Origin: Sclerotiophoma versabilis
Taxonomy: Eukaryota > Ascomycota > Dothideomycetes > Pleosporales > Didymellaceae
Direction of reading: 5' to 3'
NCBI GenBank assembly: GCA_012274445.1
Contig: JAAROD010000090.1
Span: 1,054,001 to 1,118,000, forward strand
Length of the DNA: 64,000 bases
Shown here: piece by piece, positions 41,716 through 52,393 of the stretch
Position numbering within the stretch: position 1 is the stretch's first letter
Layout of the letters: each line of letters begins with the position of its first letter
The notes under the pieces: generated by a model
Told to the model about the DNA's origin: nothing
Seen by the model: the letters and a program-made list of their open reading frames with translations, nothing else
Databases searched by the model: none
Program-made: the position numbers and the translations under genes

Positions 41716-44700
41716 ATGGAGAAGATCAAGAGCCTCCTGTAAGCTGCACGACTCGTGGAGGAGACCAACTGCTGACTGCCCTGGTAGACACCCTCACGGC
41801 CACGACAAGGACCGTGAGACCACCGGCGATGTCACTCACGGCCACAAGGGCACCACTGGCACAGCCGCTCAGTCTAGTACAGGAGCTTCTGCGGCCACAT
41901 CTGGGACTACACCTGGACACCCGTAAGTTTTGCGCCTCACGCAATCCAAGCTGTACTAACACAGCGACAGGACCGCGACCACACCCATTTATGACCAGAT
42001 GACTGGACATGGTAACACATCCTCCACAACTGGCGAGACCCCCAAGTTCTCCAACACACCCAATGTCGGTGCGGGCACTGGCATTGACACGTCCACATCA
42101 CCTGGCCTCAATGAGGAGAGACAAGCCGGCAACGTTGGTACTGATGGGCCAATTGGTGGTGCTCGTGTAGCTGGCGCTTCTGGTGAAAGCTCTCACCTCG
42201 GAGACAGCTCTCGTCACGGCGATAGTTCGCGGCCACAGGTAAGCAGTGGCGCCTACAATGGCAACAGCGAGGCAAGCATCAAGTCTGGCGTGATTGGCTT
42301 CACACCAGGCCAGGCTGGTCAGGAACACGCTGCATTGCCCAACGACAGCTCTGTTGAGGACAGCCTTAACCGTAATCAGGTCGTTGGTCAAGGAAACACT
42401 GGCACAAACACCAGCTCAGGACTCAGGAATGAGGTTGCTCATGAGCAGCCCAGCATAATCCCTGGTAGGTAGCTCAAGTAGTGCTCCATGTAATGAAAAA
42501 TCATGATCTAACGGTCACCTATAGTCTCTTCGGGTACTGGTTCTCACAGCAGCACTACTCAGCAGCCGTACGATTCTAGTCGCACCACAGACACTGGTCG
42601 CTCCTTCCCTCTCTCTGGAGGCGTCACATCAGGCAACCACGACCACAGCTCGACCACTCACGCTACTTCTGGAACCCTTGGTCCAAATACCAGCGGACGT
42701 GAGCCTGGTACCATGGATCGCGAGATTGCTGGCGGTGATCGCCATGGCCGTGAAGGGCTCGCCGGCGCTGCTGCTGCGGCTGCTGCAGGCACTGCTGCCG
42801 CCACACATATCCACCACCACGAAGGTCTTAGTCCCCAGGTGGACAACTCTAGTGGCCGAGTCGCGTCACCTACAGGACACAATCACTTGACTACGAGCGT
42901 CCGAGAGCACAACATTCACCCCGATGCTTTGCATGCTGCAGGCGCACGCCCGCTGAACGAATCCAATGATCCAGGACATGGACCTCCATACGAAACACCC
43001 CATATCAACACCGGCACCCTTCTCGATTACGAGAAGGCCTTCGGCAGTGATCCGCACACGCAACACACTGGACTCTTGGATTACCGGCCGCACGCTCACA
43101 GATCAGGCACTGACCCTCACATTCCTGGCGAATTTCCTGGCTCGACACCTGAGAATGAGCGATCTGGCCCCATCCTTGGAGGCGCAGGCACAACCTCCGG
43201 AACTAATACCACTGGCCCCTCGGCCTCTCACGACCTCCGCCATACTGGATCTCTCAACGATCCCGCACCCAAATCTGCCGAGCCATCTGGTAATCATCTT
43301 GGGCGCGATGCGGCGATTGCCGGTGGTGTAGGCGCTGCAGGTCTGGGTGCGGCTGCTCACCACAGGCATGAAACTCCAGCCTCCAGCACCGGTAATCTGT
43401 ACGACGAGAAAAACCCATACAGTTCCAAAGCACTTGACCCCCGCGTCACTGGCGGCGAGTCTCGTTTGAATGAGCCGGCAACATCATCCACTTCTACGTC
43501 CCAACCTCTTTCAGGCTCATCTGCGCCCGTAATTCCTCCCAAAGCAGAGGAGAGGCAACACAACTACGGCCGCAACGCTGCTATTGTTGGAGGTGCCCTT
43601 GGTGCTGGCGCTCTGGCTGGCAGTGCTCTGTCCGGCGACAGGCACCACGACCCTACCTTACGAGATTCGTCATCTCTGCCCACCACCCAGCACACAACCG
43701 GCACCACGAACCCAAGCACTGTTGGAACCAAGTCGACCACGCATCAGTTGCCGTCCGACTCCACAGATACCTCGACCTCGTACCAGCCTACAGGTACCCA
43801 TGGCGAACAACACCACTATGGACGCGATGCAGGCCTTGCTGGAGCTGGAGCTGCTGCCGCAGGCGGTCTGGCATATGCGGGGTCCCGCGATCAGCCTTCT
43901 GGCCAGCGTAACGTTGGCCCCACTGCTGAGGATCCCGCTTCAAAGACCGTTGGACCTCACAAGAGCAACATTGCCAATGTTCTCGACCCTCGTGTGCAGC
44001 CTGACCCAGCGAAGCAAAAGGACCACACCACGACCGGTCCTCATCAATCGGACGTGCTGAATCGTGCCGACCCCAGGGTTGACGACAAGGCTGATCAGCA
44101 TCACTATGGCCGAGATGCTGCAGTCGCTGGAGGTGCTGGCGCTGCAGGATATGGTGTGTATGAAACCGCTAAGGCTTATGGCGACCACCGCAGCACTCAG
44201 CCTGGAGCTTCGATGCTAGACCAGCGATACGACACTACCGCTGCTGGTGCTCATGCGCCCAACCCTGTTCCTGCTACCTCTGAGTACAACTACCACAACC
44301 CTGATGTGGCCGCTCTCGCAAGCGCGACCAGTGGCGCACCAGGACACCAGGGCTCGACTATCGGCCAGACTCAGCAGCCCTACACTACGGCACAGCTGGC
44401 CCAGTCAGCCAGTTCCCAGCCGCCTCAAGCTTACAAGTCTCCTGAGATCGACAACAGCGACCTCGGCCCCCGAGATAACAGCTCACGCAATGCCGCTCTT
44501 GGTGCAGGAGCAGGTTTAGCTGGCGCCACTGCAGTAGGCTATGGGCTGTCACACCACGGTGACAACAACCATCACGCTTCTACCCCTGGAGCGTCCACCC
44601 AGCCTGGCTCCTCCTCGCTGCCTCAGCCTACAGGTTCCCTTCAGGGACAGCAGTACCCTCACAACACCGAGCCTAGCCAGTCTCATACCGGTCGTGATGC

Positions 44701-46077
44701 TGCACTTATCGGAGGTGCCGGCACTGCAGCTGGCGCTGGCGCTGGCTACGCTTACGGTCAGCGCACGCAGCCCCAGTTTGACCCCAAGGAGCAAGAGAGG
44801 CTGGAGAAGGAAGCCTCCAAGCGTCAGCATGATCTTGAGAAGAAACACGACAAGGAAGCCCACAAGCTTGAGAAGGAGCACGAGAAGGACCTCAAGAAGC
44901 ATGAGAAGGACGCTGCCAAGCATGACGAGAAGGAGAAGAGCGGTGGCCTTTTGGGATTCCTGCACCGTGACAAGTCCAAGAAGGAGCGTAGCCCAGAGTC
45001 TACTCCACGCCGATCTGACGAGCAGCATTACGGCCGTGATGCTGCCGTTGCAGGCGGCGTAGGAGCTGGTGCTGCTGGTCTTGCTGAGCATGAGCGTGAC
45101 GACAAGTTCGGTCATGGCAGCGGCTACAAGGGCAAGACCCTCCTGCACAAAGACCCTCCTGAAGGTCATCCAGCACGCGAGGCACTTCACGCCAACAACC
45201 GCGTTGGAATTGACGGACCCATTGGCACGGCTGGCACCGGGACCACCGACCGCACAGACGAGCACCACTACGGCCGCGACGCTGCCATCGGCGGTGGCGC
45301 TCTCGGTGCAGGTGCTCTTGGTGCTCACGAGCTTTCCAAGGATCGCACTGAGCCCGGCACTCTCTCTAGCAATACCAGCGGTGTTCGTGGCGCCCACGAG
45401 ACCGTCGTTCCCGGTCAGCACACCTCCGGCCTGACTGGTAATCAAACCACCACACTCCCTGATCGCACAAGAGATGAACACCACTACGGTCGCGATGCTG
45501 CCATTGGTGGCGGCGCCCTTGGTGCAGGCGGTGTTGCTGCCCACGAGCTGCACGACAAGCGAACTGATCCAACCTCGACCACTGTCGGTCACACCGGCAC
45601 TGGTCTTGCTGGCTCGCAGCAGGCCACTATCCCCAGTAATACCGCTTCTGGTTCTGTCCTTGGAAACCGTGACCAACAAACTCCCGGCCAACACGGCTTC
45701 GTCAGCGGAAAGCGTGAGCATATTGGTGTCGATGGCCCCATTGGTAACCCCAACATGATCTCTGGTGACCGGTAAGCTACCCTCATTACACCTTTTGTAT
45801 TAATCATAAACTGACACCTCAAAGTCAAACTCGCCAAGGCGTCTGGGGTGCCCACCCTGTTGGAGACCTTGCTAAGGACCGCACCGTCATCGAGCCCCGC
45901 ACTGGCCTTCCCATGAACGTCGGCCGCTACGGCGACGGTGCTGGCGGCACTGATGGCGGTCCAATTGGCCACCACCATCCCGAGACCGTACCAGGACAGA
46001 TCCAGCCTGGTACTGCGGATACGGAGCACGCAACGACAAACTGGGAGGATGTGGCGAAGAAGAACACTATTTACTAA
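41716..46077 (+). CDS. Large glycine-zipper-like repeat protein, LEA-like, 5 exons
   Basis: Exons 41716-41738, 41788-41922, 41971-42464, 42525-45771 and 45825-46077 join in consistent phase, with introns of 48-60 bp and CTAAC or CTGAC branch sites, giving 1,383 residues. The N-terminus is Met-Glu-Lys-Ile-Lys-Ser-Leu-Leu. A hydrophilic region rich in Thr, Gly, Ser and His follows. Nine repeats between about 43285 and 45540 each have a His-Tyr-Gly-Arg-Asp-Ala-Ala core and a 15-20 residue Gly/Ala helix-like stretch. A Lys/Glu/His coiled coil lies at about 44780-44940. Asp-Gly-Pro-Ile-Gly recurs five times. The build recalls stress-related LEA-like proteins of fungi, and the Gly/Ala stretches could insert into or pack on membranes. 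Function unproven. Confidence 0.82.
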
Positions 46078-46805
46078 GCCAAACGCCCACAAGTATGGAA
46101 CAGAATGGAAGAACATGCGAGTTGACTTGGGGCGTTCAACATGACCACAATCCGTGTATATCTTTGCGATTGAATCGCTGCTCTCGAATCTTAGGGTAAA
46201 AATGAAATCGTTCCTCTCACAAAATCCCTGCTTCACCAAAGTGCCAACTTGACTACCAAAAGGTCTGCTGGTAATAAACCTTGGAACCTGAAATATATGG
46301 TGCGCCTTGTCACCAACCCTTCTTCCATTATTATCGAGATTCTGACTCGAAACGATATTCGCAAACGCAATGTTGCCAAAAGCCTTTCCATCACTGCTTG
46401 TACAACGGGCTGCCACTAGGTGGAAATTAGAAGGGCTAGGTGATTGATTGAACAGCGCCTTCCAAATATTATCCACAGCCTTGCTCGCGTGCATGTGTGG
46501 GTGCTGCTGATGATGATGATGCACTGGACCCCCACCTGCCTTATCTAATGTCCTGGCAAGCAACTGCCTCAGCCGACTCCCCCGAGTTTTGACTTTCTAC
46601 TTCTTCTCCTTTTGACTTTGTCTTCTCAGTCTGTTCGTTGTTGACACTTCACTGACACTTTGTTGATCTTTGCTGTTCGCACCTTGCTACACTGCTGCTT
46701 ATTACGCGTATACCGTATTTTCGGCGGATTGGAGCACTGTCCTGGCTTTCTCGTCGACGGATTCAGTTTTGTTCGCAACACCCCGACTGGTAGTCGTTTA
46801 GCACG
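46078..46805. other. Intergenic, no supported gene
   Basis: 3' region of the repeat protein and promoter of the HET gene. A minus-strand frame (45589-46563) overlaps the last exons of the repeat gene and is a shadow. A short GATGATGAT run lies near 46515. Confidence 0.5.
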
Positions 46806-49370
46806 ATGGCGTACTTTCCGTTGTTGACTTACGATCCCGATGATGATTCCGATAATGATTTCGACTATGATTCCAACCCTGAGATCGATACTGAGATCGA
46901 ATGGCGACAGTGCATCAAAATGAGGGCTCGTTTGCGCACGGCGGCAGGACGACGCAGGCAGCCCATTCCCAGCAAGTTACCGGCATCTCCAAAAAAAACC
47001 TACGGCCTCAGAATCTCGCAGAGATCCTCGGCGTTCTGCATGTAAAACTGCTCTCAAGGCTCAATCCAGCACCTCAGGAGCGCTTCTGTCAAAGGCTCTC
47101 GAAGGCGATGAAAGGAGTAACGAGGAAATAGACTTCCAAGACACTTCAGACAACAAACCGGACAGTAGGCCCAATAACCATGTCCAAGAGAGATCTGATA
47201 GCCTGAAAACCCACGAGCATCCAGCGTATCCGGATTTCATGTCCTTCGCCGAGCCAACATCTGACACAGAGTGCGATGTCTGTCACTTGCGTACGTCACA
47301 GTATGGTTACTTGTACGGAGAAGACTCACATTCGACAAAACTTAGTGAGATCAGATCGCAGGCTCTGGCTGGACGGGAATGTTGTAACCTGGTCGTCGAC
47401 GCTGTTACGACTTGGTTCCTCCATGCAAACCGTCCTGTGGAAGAGGGATATGAGTTGTCTCTTGATACTGTAGAGATCAGAATTAAAAAATGTCTTTCGA
47501 ATGGGATTTTAAGAGCTGGTAAAGTTTTTTTCAATCCCCTCATGGTGTTGGGTCGGCGATGCAATAATGAGGACGGATCTACGTTTAAGGATCATGTTAC
47601 CCTCCTCATCTTTGAGGCGCATGGTACGATTGGCCCGGTGATAAGTCTGTTTTGAAATGCCTAAGTTATTCTAACTGATAGCGATTAGGTTACAATTCTC
47701 CGTCTTCAGAATTTGCAACACGGTACAGCTTTGCTCGTTGGCACTTACCATCAGGGGATACTGCATCTCCACAGGCTTTCGCCCGCCTCAATGACTGGAT
47801 AAAAACTTGCATCCATTCTCACGAACGATGTAACCAAAGCTCTTCCTTAAACTACTCACCAAAGCGGGTGCTTGAAATTTCAGGTGAAGTGGTCTTTCTG
47901 CGAGAAAACTTGCCGCCCGGGATCCGCTACGCATGCCTGAGTCATTGCTGGGGGCCCACTGGGGTAGCCTTCAAGCTGATGCACAATACCATAGAAACTC
48001 TTCAGAGTGGTGTCAAAATCTCTGTCATACCGAAGACTTTCTCTGATGCGATGCAAATATGTTCGCGGTTGCAGATTGCATTCCTTTGGATAGATGCTTT
48101 GTGTAAGTCATTTCTCGTTTTCAACTTAGACTATAACTCACATGTCGTAGGCATTCTGCAAGATAGCGATGATGACTGGAAAGAAACTGCAGCTACTATG
48201 GCGGACGTATATGAGAATGCGTATCTGACTATTGCTGCAACCGCATCCAAAGATAGTACCGCTGGGTGCTTCTCCAGGAGCGATTCCTCATTCCGGGCAA
48301 GGAAGTTGCAGGCACCACCTCTCTATGTCGCTGAACATGACGAATCATGGGACTACATGATCCAAAATCGAGCTTCCGGCTGCAATTTTGCACGTTGGCC
48401 TCTTCTAGATCGCGGCTGGGTTTACCAGGAACGACGCTTGTCTAAGCGCATAGTACACTTCACCGACGTCCAGTTATTGTGGGAATGTAGTTCGATGTTC
48501 ATGTCAGAGTCAGGAGATATTGACGAAGATTGGACCTGTAAGGACACTGAAAAGAGCCGCCCACAGTTTGAGCCGTTCAAATATCCCGTCGTACACGATA
48601 TAGATCCGTGGCGTCTGGTGATTGCAGAATACTCTCGACTCCGGTTGACCTTTGCCAGAGACCGCCTACCAGCACTTGCCGCCGTTGCGCAACGAATGAC
48701 ACGTACACGACCGGATGACATTTACATTGCTGGATTGTGGAAAAAGTCTTTGCATAGAGATCTTATGTGGCGTGTTGCATCCGATAAATTGCTTCCAAGG
48801 CCTCTGTCTGCAGTACCAAGCTGGTCTTGGGCATCCGTTTGTGGACCTTCGAACTACCTATGCTACGATAATTCCTTCTCAGCACGTCGGCTCGATATAA
48901 CCTACGCCGTAGTTGGGCCTCCACAGTTGGGTAACGTCGTTGATGCCGCGATACTGTTGCAAAGTCGAAGCTGTGCAGGACACATTCATTGGGTAGGATA
49001 TGATCAACGGGTATGCATTTTCAAACCTGAAGAAACTAACACGGAGGCACCTTTACTGGAGCATTTGTGGACAATCTATCCTGATTATGACCTTTCTACT
49101 GGTATCAAACCTGTCCGAAACAGCGACAGGGTTTTCATAGTTTTGACAGATGAGACATTGGATTATAAACGTAATACTTTCAACAGAGGGAGTGGGCTTT
49201 TGCTGCGAAAATTGTCACAGAGTGAGTACGAACGAATAGGGATCTGTGAGGTCTGGGTCTGGTTTGGACCTCGTGTCAAAAGAAGAGCGGTATGGAAGGA
49301 TAATCTTGAGTGGCGATGTCACAGGCATTTTATTGCCTCTCTGCCTATTCGAGAGTTTCGGATAATATAG
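46806..49370 (+). CDS. HET domain (heterokaryon incompatibility) protein with 5' frameshift
   Basis: Main part: exons 47239-47623, 47689-48102 and 48151-49370, phases matching (introns 65 and 48 bp). The HET core is clear: Arg-Tyr-Ala-Cys-Leu-Ser-His-Cys-Trp-Gly, Trp-Ile-Asp-Ala-Leu-Cys, Asp-Asp-Trp-Lys-Glu..Met-Ala-Asp-Val-Tyr-Glu-Asn-Ala, and Arg-Gly-Trp-Val-Tyr-Gln-Glu-Arg. Upstream, the frame is open from before 47239 back to a run of eight A at 46991-46998. There it shifts relative to the ATG frame beginning at 46806 (acidic start Tyr-Asp-Pro-Asp-Asp-Asp). One A fewer would make the whole region continuous. So the gene is either frameshifted in this strain, mis-sequenced, or starts at 47239. 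HET proteins mediate non-self recognition and cell death at fusion. Confidence 0.8.
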
Positions 49371-49758
49371 GCTATGGTATGCGGAGACTTGCCCGTCTTG
49401 TCTGCGTTCAGCGCCCCAGCCACGTGAATCCGACAACCTCTTTCAACCAGTTCGAATGAGCAGACCACTGAGAACTGTTACAAGACATGCAAGCACTGAA
49501 GCCATACATCAGGGAATGTATATCCATCTCCTTAAAGATATGCAGAAGCCTCCTCGAGCAGATGTACCACTCAAGCTGCTAGTCATCAAAGAACCGGGAT
49601 ATTCGCCTCATCATCATAATCCTCCTCATCGACCTTCTGAAGATCTCTACTAGAACTCTTCTCGCGTACCATCTCGCGCTCTATCGATAGACTCTCAGAC
49701 TTCCGCCACCTTCATCGGTCAGCACGAGAGCTTTGCCTCAAATAAAGAATACCTTGAC
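49371..49758. other. Intergenic, nothing recognised
   Basis: Convergent 3' regions of the HET gene and the small minus-strand gene at 49759. Nothing else seen. Confidence 0.5.
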
Positions 49759-50184
49759 TTACCACCGGAACCCCGACACTATTCCCTCTGATACGCAACA
49801 CAACAGCACGAACCACAGCACAACTTGGACATCCGGTGTCAGCCAAGAGTTGTCTGAACTCCCGGCTGTCTTATCCTCTTTGACGTCCATGATTCTCTGG
49901 TTTTGTCGATCTCCCTTAGAGACGAGTTGGCCCGAGCCTATGGTGGTGGTGGAGAACTGGCTGTGCGATGATGATGGTGTAAGGTTTTGGCGGACGACGG
50001 AAATCTCGAATCCCCAGCAGACGCTCCGGCTATTCGAGAAGGCGCAGGACAAGCGCGGCGACGTCGATCCTTTTCGTAGATGGTATGGACCGTCGAACGG
50101 TATCGGGAACGCAGTCGCAGCGCCGACCACAAGCAGGAGGAGAGCAACGAGCGCAATGTCAAAGCTAGACCGCATGATACCCAT
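49759..50184 (-). CDS. Small protein with two hydrophobic segments
   Basis: Open frame of 141 codons from ATG 50184. Residues 1-27 are a strong signal peptide or membrane anchor (Arg then Ala-Leu-Val-Ala-Leu-Leu-Leu-Leu-Val-Val-Gly-Ala-Ala), with a likely cut after Ala-Thr-Ala. A second hydrophobic stretch near residues 118-135 (Val-Val-Leu-Trp-Phe-Val-Leu-Leu-Cys-Cys-Val) could be a membrane helix. The middle is Ser/Thr-rich. The opposite strand is also open over the same bases, so the choice of strand rests on the leader alone. An unnoticed intron could change the C-terminus. Family unknown. Confidence 0.45.
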   Translation of the reverse strand: MGIMRSSFDIALVALLLLVVGAATAFPIPFDGPYHLRKGSTSPRLSCAFSNSRSVCWGFEISVVRQNLTPSSSHSQFSTTTIGSGQLVSKGDRQNQRIMDVKEDKTAGSSDNSWLTPDVQVVLWFVLLCCVSEGIVSGFRW

Positions 50185-50917
50185 TCTCTACACAGAATAG
50201 CTCGGCGTATGTATACACAAGATACACACAATACACACTACTGCGCCCCCGACACGTCCACGCAACCCCCAAGACTTCCAGCCAGGACTACAACCCCACT
50301 CATGTATAAACCTTGTACCCATCCATGTACTCATCCCGCCTTTCGATCAGCAACAAAACTCCACTTACCCCTCTACTCGAACCTCTACCAGGTCTTGGAG
50401 CTGACGACTCCTGGAAGCTTGCGCGAAGCTTGACCCGTATCCACGGCTCGCTGTTGGACGATACGAGGCGCTAACTTGCGCTTAACCTGCCGTCTCACAA
50501 TCTGATTGGCTAGTGTGGCTGATTTAGCCTCTTGTGATTGGTTGGATGGATAGCGTGTGCTAAGAATAGCGTGAAGATGTATGATTCTCGTAATGTAATC
50601 TTACACATACTCGAGGCAGAACGCAGGGCGTACTCTATTAGGATCGTCACGCAACGCGGTTTTGAATAGGGCGGTGAACCAGGCACCCATGCTCGGGAGA
50701 GCCGAACGAAGACGCTAAGGTGAGGCTCTGTTAAAAGTGCTGGGTTGCAAAGTTGCAAACCCATGGAGAGCGTGTGCGCAGACGTTTCATGAGCGCATTG
50801 GAACCCGCGCGCGGCGCGCAAAGGATGTATGGCGGTAGTTGTGGTTTGAACCTCAACGCGGCGGACGCCGCGGGGAATGATGCATTGAAGAAGAAAGAAA
50901 GATACTGGCGAAGACTC
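50185..50917. other. Intergenic, no supported gene
   Basis: Upstream of the small secreted or membrane protein and 3' of the GH76 gene. Open frames on both strands show nothing recognisable. Confidence 0.5.
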
Positions 50918-52393
50918 CTAATCTCCAGTAACTAACCACCAGCCTCCTCCGAATAAGGATACAAGCACCAGCACAGTCAGGATACCCGCACCAGCCCTAT
51001 CCGCTGTGGTGATGGGATCGTGTTCAATCACCAGGTTCCCTCCGTCACTGCCTGCAGAAGGGTCATTCTTACTGGTGCCGCCAGTCTTCTCGCCCACAGG
51101 CCCAGGCACCTGATCAATGAGCAAATTCTGCATGACCTCAAGCGCACTCATCTGCTCTCCAACGCCCACCTCGCCGTCGTTCACACCGCCCTGCCACCAG
51201 CGCAATCCACATCCATTCTTGCCGGGTCCGCACTGCTTGGCGGCAGCGACGGCAGAACCACGCAGACGCGGCATAATCGACTCCCGTGTCCACGGTGCGG
51301 TGAGCATCGTGAAGCCCATCCAGCGTGCGAGATAACCTTTGAAGGACCGCTGGTCGTGATTGCACAGCTTGGTGCGCTCGCAGGCTACTTCGATCATGAC
51401 GTTTGGTGCGCCTTCGGCGCTGAAAAAGACATCTGAGCCTTTGATGATGCCTTGCAGGCGACCGCGCCAGAGAGCTGCTGCGGTCTGCGATATATTAGCT
51501 ATGGTGGTCTTGGGTGAAGGTATTTACGCTGTTGCTTACTTTATCGCCTGCCGATTCTGATAAATTCCACATCGCTGCGGCGCCGGACATGTGAATACCT
51601 GCGTTATAGGACCATTGTATGTGGTCGAGCTCTGTGCAGTTCTTGCGCTCGGTTGTGCCATCGTAGAAGTGGTAGTCCTTGCTGATAAGACCAACGCTGA
51701 GTTCCCATTCGTACGCCTTTACAGCCCATTCAGAGTATGTACTGTTCCCTGTGTATTTTGCCAGCCTTGCTGCAATGTTGAAGAATGCGCCGTTTGAGAT
51801 CGTGTTCTTGTAATCGAATCCAGGGTTGAATGCGAAAATCTGCCAGTTGAGTCCACCACCACAGGTTTTGGTGTTCCAACGCGGGACTTGTGTGTTGAAT
51901 ACAGCAATAGCGAGAGACAACCACGACATTTCCCCTTCCACATCTGGAAGCTTGTTCTCCGCTGCTGATAGAGCCGCCATTCCCCAGAAAGCTTGATCGT
52001 CGTTTCCAAGGGTAGACGTTTGATTAGGCGGCATGAACGCCTGTGGTGTGCCGATTTGGTGAATCATCGCCTGAGCCGTAATAGCGTTGTATGTATCGTC
52101 ACCGGTGTAATACCAATAGTCGATGAAGGAACCGAACATGGCGCCGCATAGCCACCAGTAGTAAGGATCTGGCAGGTTGCCAGGTGTGTCGCCGACTCGA
52201 TCTCCGGTGTACCAGTCTCTGACTCCGGCTGCAACAATTTTGGTCGCGCTCTTGATAGATTCTGACCATGTTAGTGCAGCCCAAATACGTTCGCAAGGCG
52301 CGTACCCGGATCGTCAGGATTGAGCTCAATAGCAGAAGTGGCTATGGGCGACAGCAGGCCCAACGCCGTGTAAAGAAGTGTTGAAGGCTTCAT
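50918..52393 (-). CDS. GH76 mannan endo-1,6-alpha-mannosidase (Dfg5/Dcw1 type, GPI-anchored)
   Basis: Exons 52393-52306, 52261-51540 and 51484-50918 join in phases 1 and 0, introns 44 and 55 bp, giving 458 residues, the usual family length. A signal peptide (residues 1 to about 20) is followed by the family start (Ser-Ile-Lys-Ser-Ala..Asp-Trp-Tyr-Thr-Gly) and Tyr-Tyr-Trp-Trp. The catalytic Asp-Asp pair lies in Leu-Gly-Asn-Asp-Asp-Gln-Ala-Phe-Trp near residue 117. Further landmarks are Cys-Gly-Gly-Gly-Leu-Asn-Trp-Gln and Tyr-Asn-Ala-Gly. The C-terminus is a hydrophobic tail after a Ser/Gly linker, fitting a GPI signal. These enzymes are thought to act on GPI glycans and attach mannoproteins to the cell wall. 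Confidence 0.94.

Noticed and set aside
44549..45721. 390-codon minus-strand open frame inside the glycine-repeat gene
   Set aside because: Shadow of the repeat-encoding exon; its own repeats mirror those of the plus strand.
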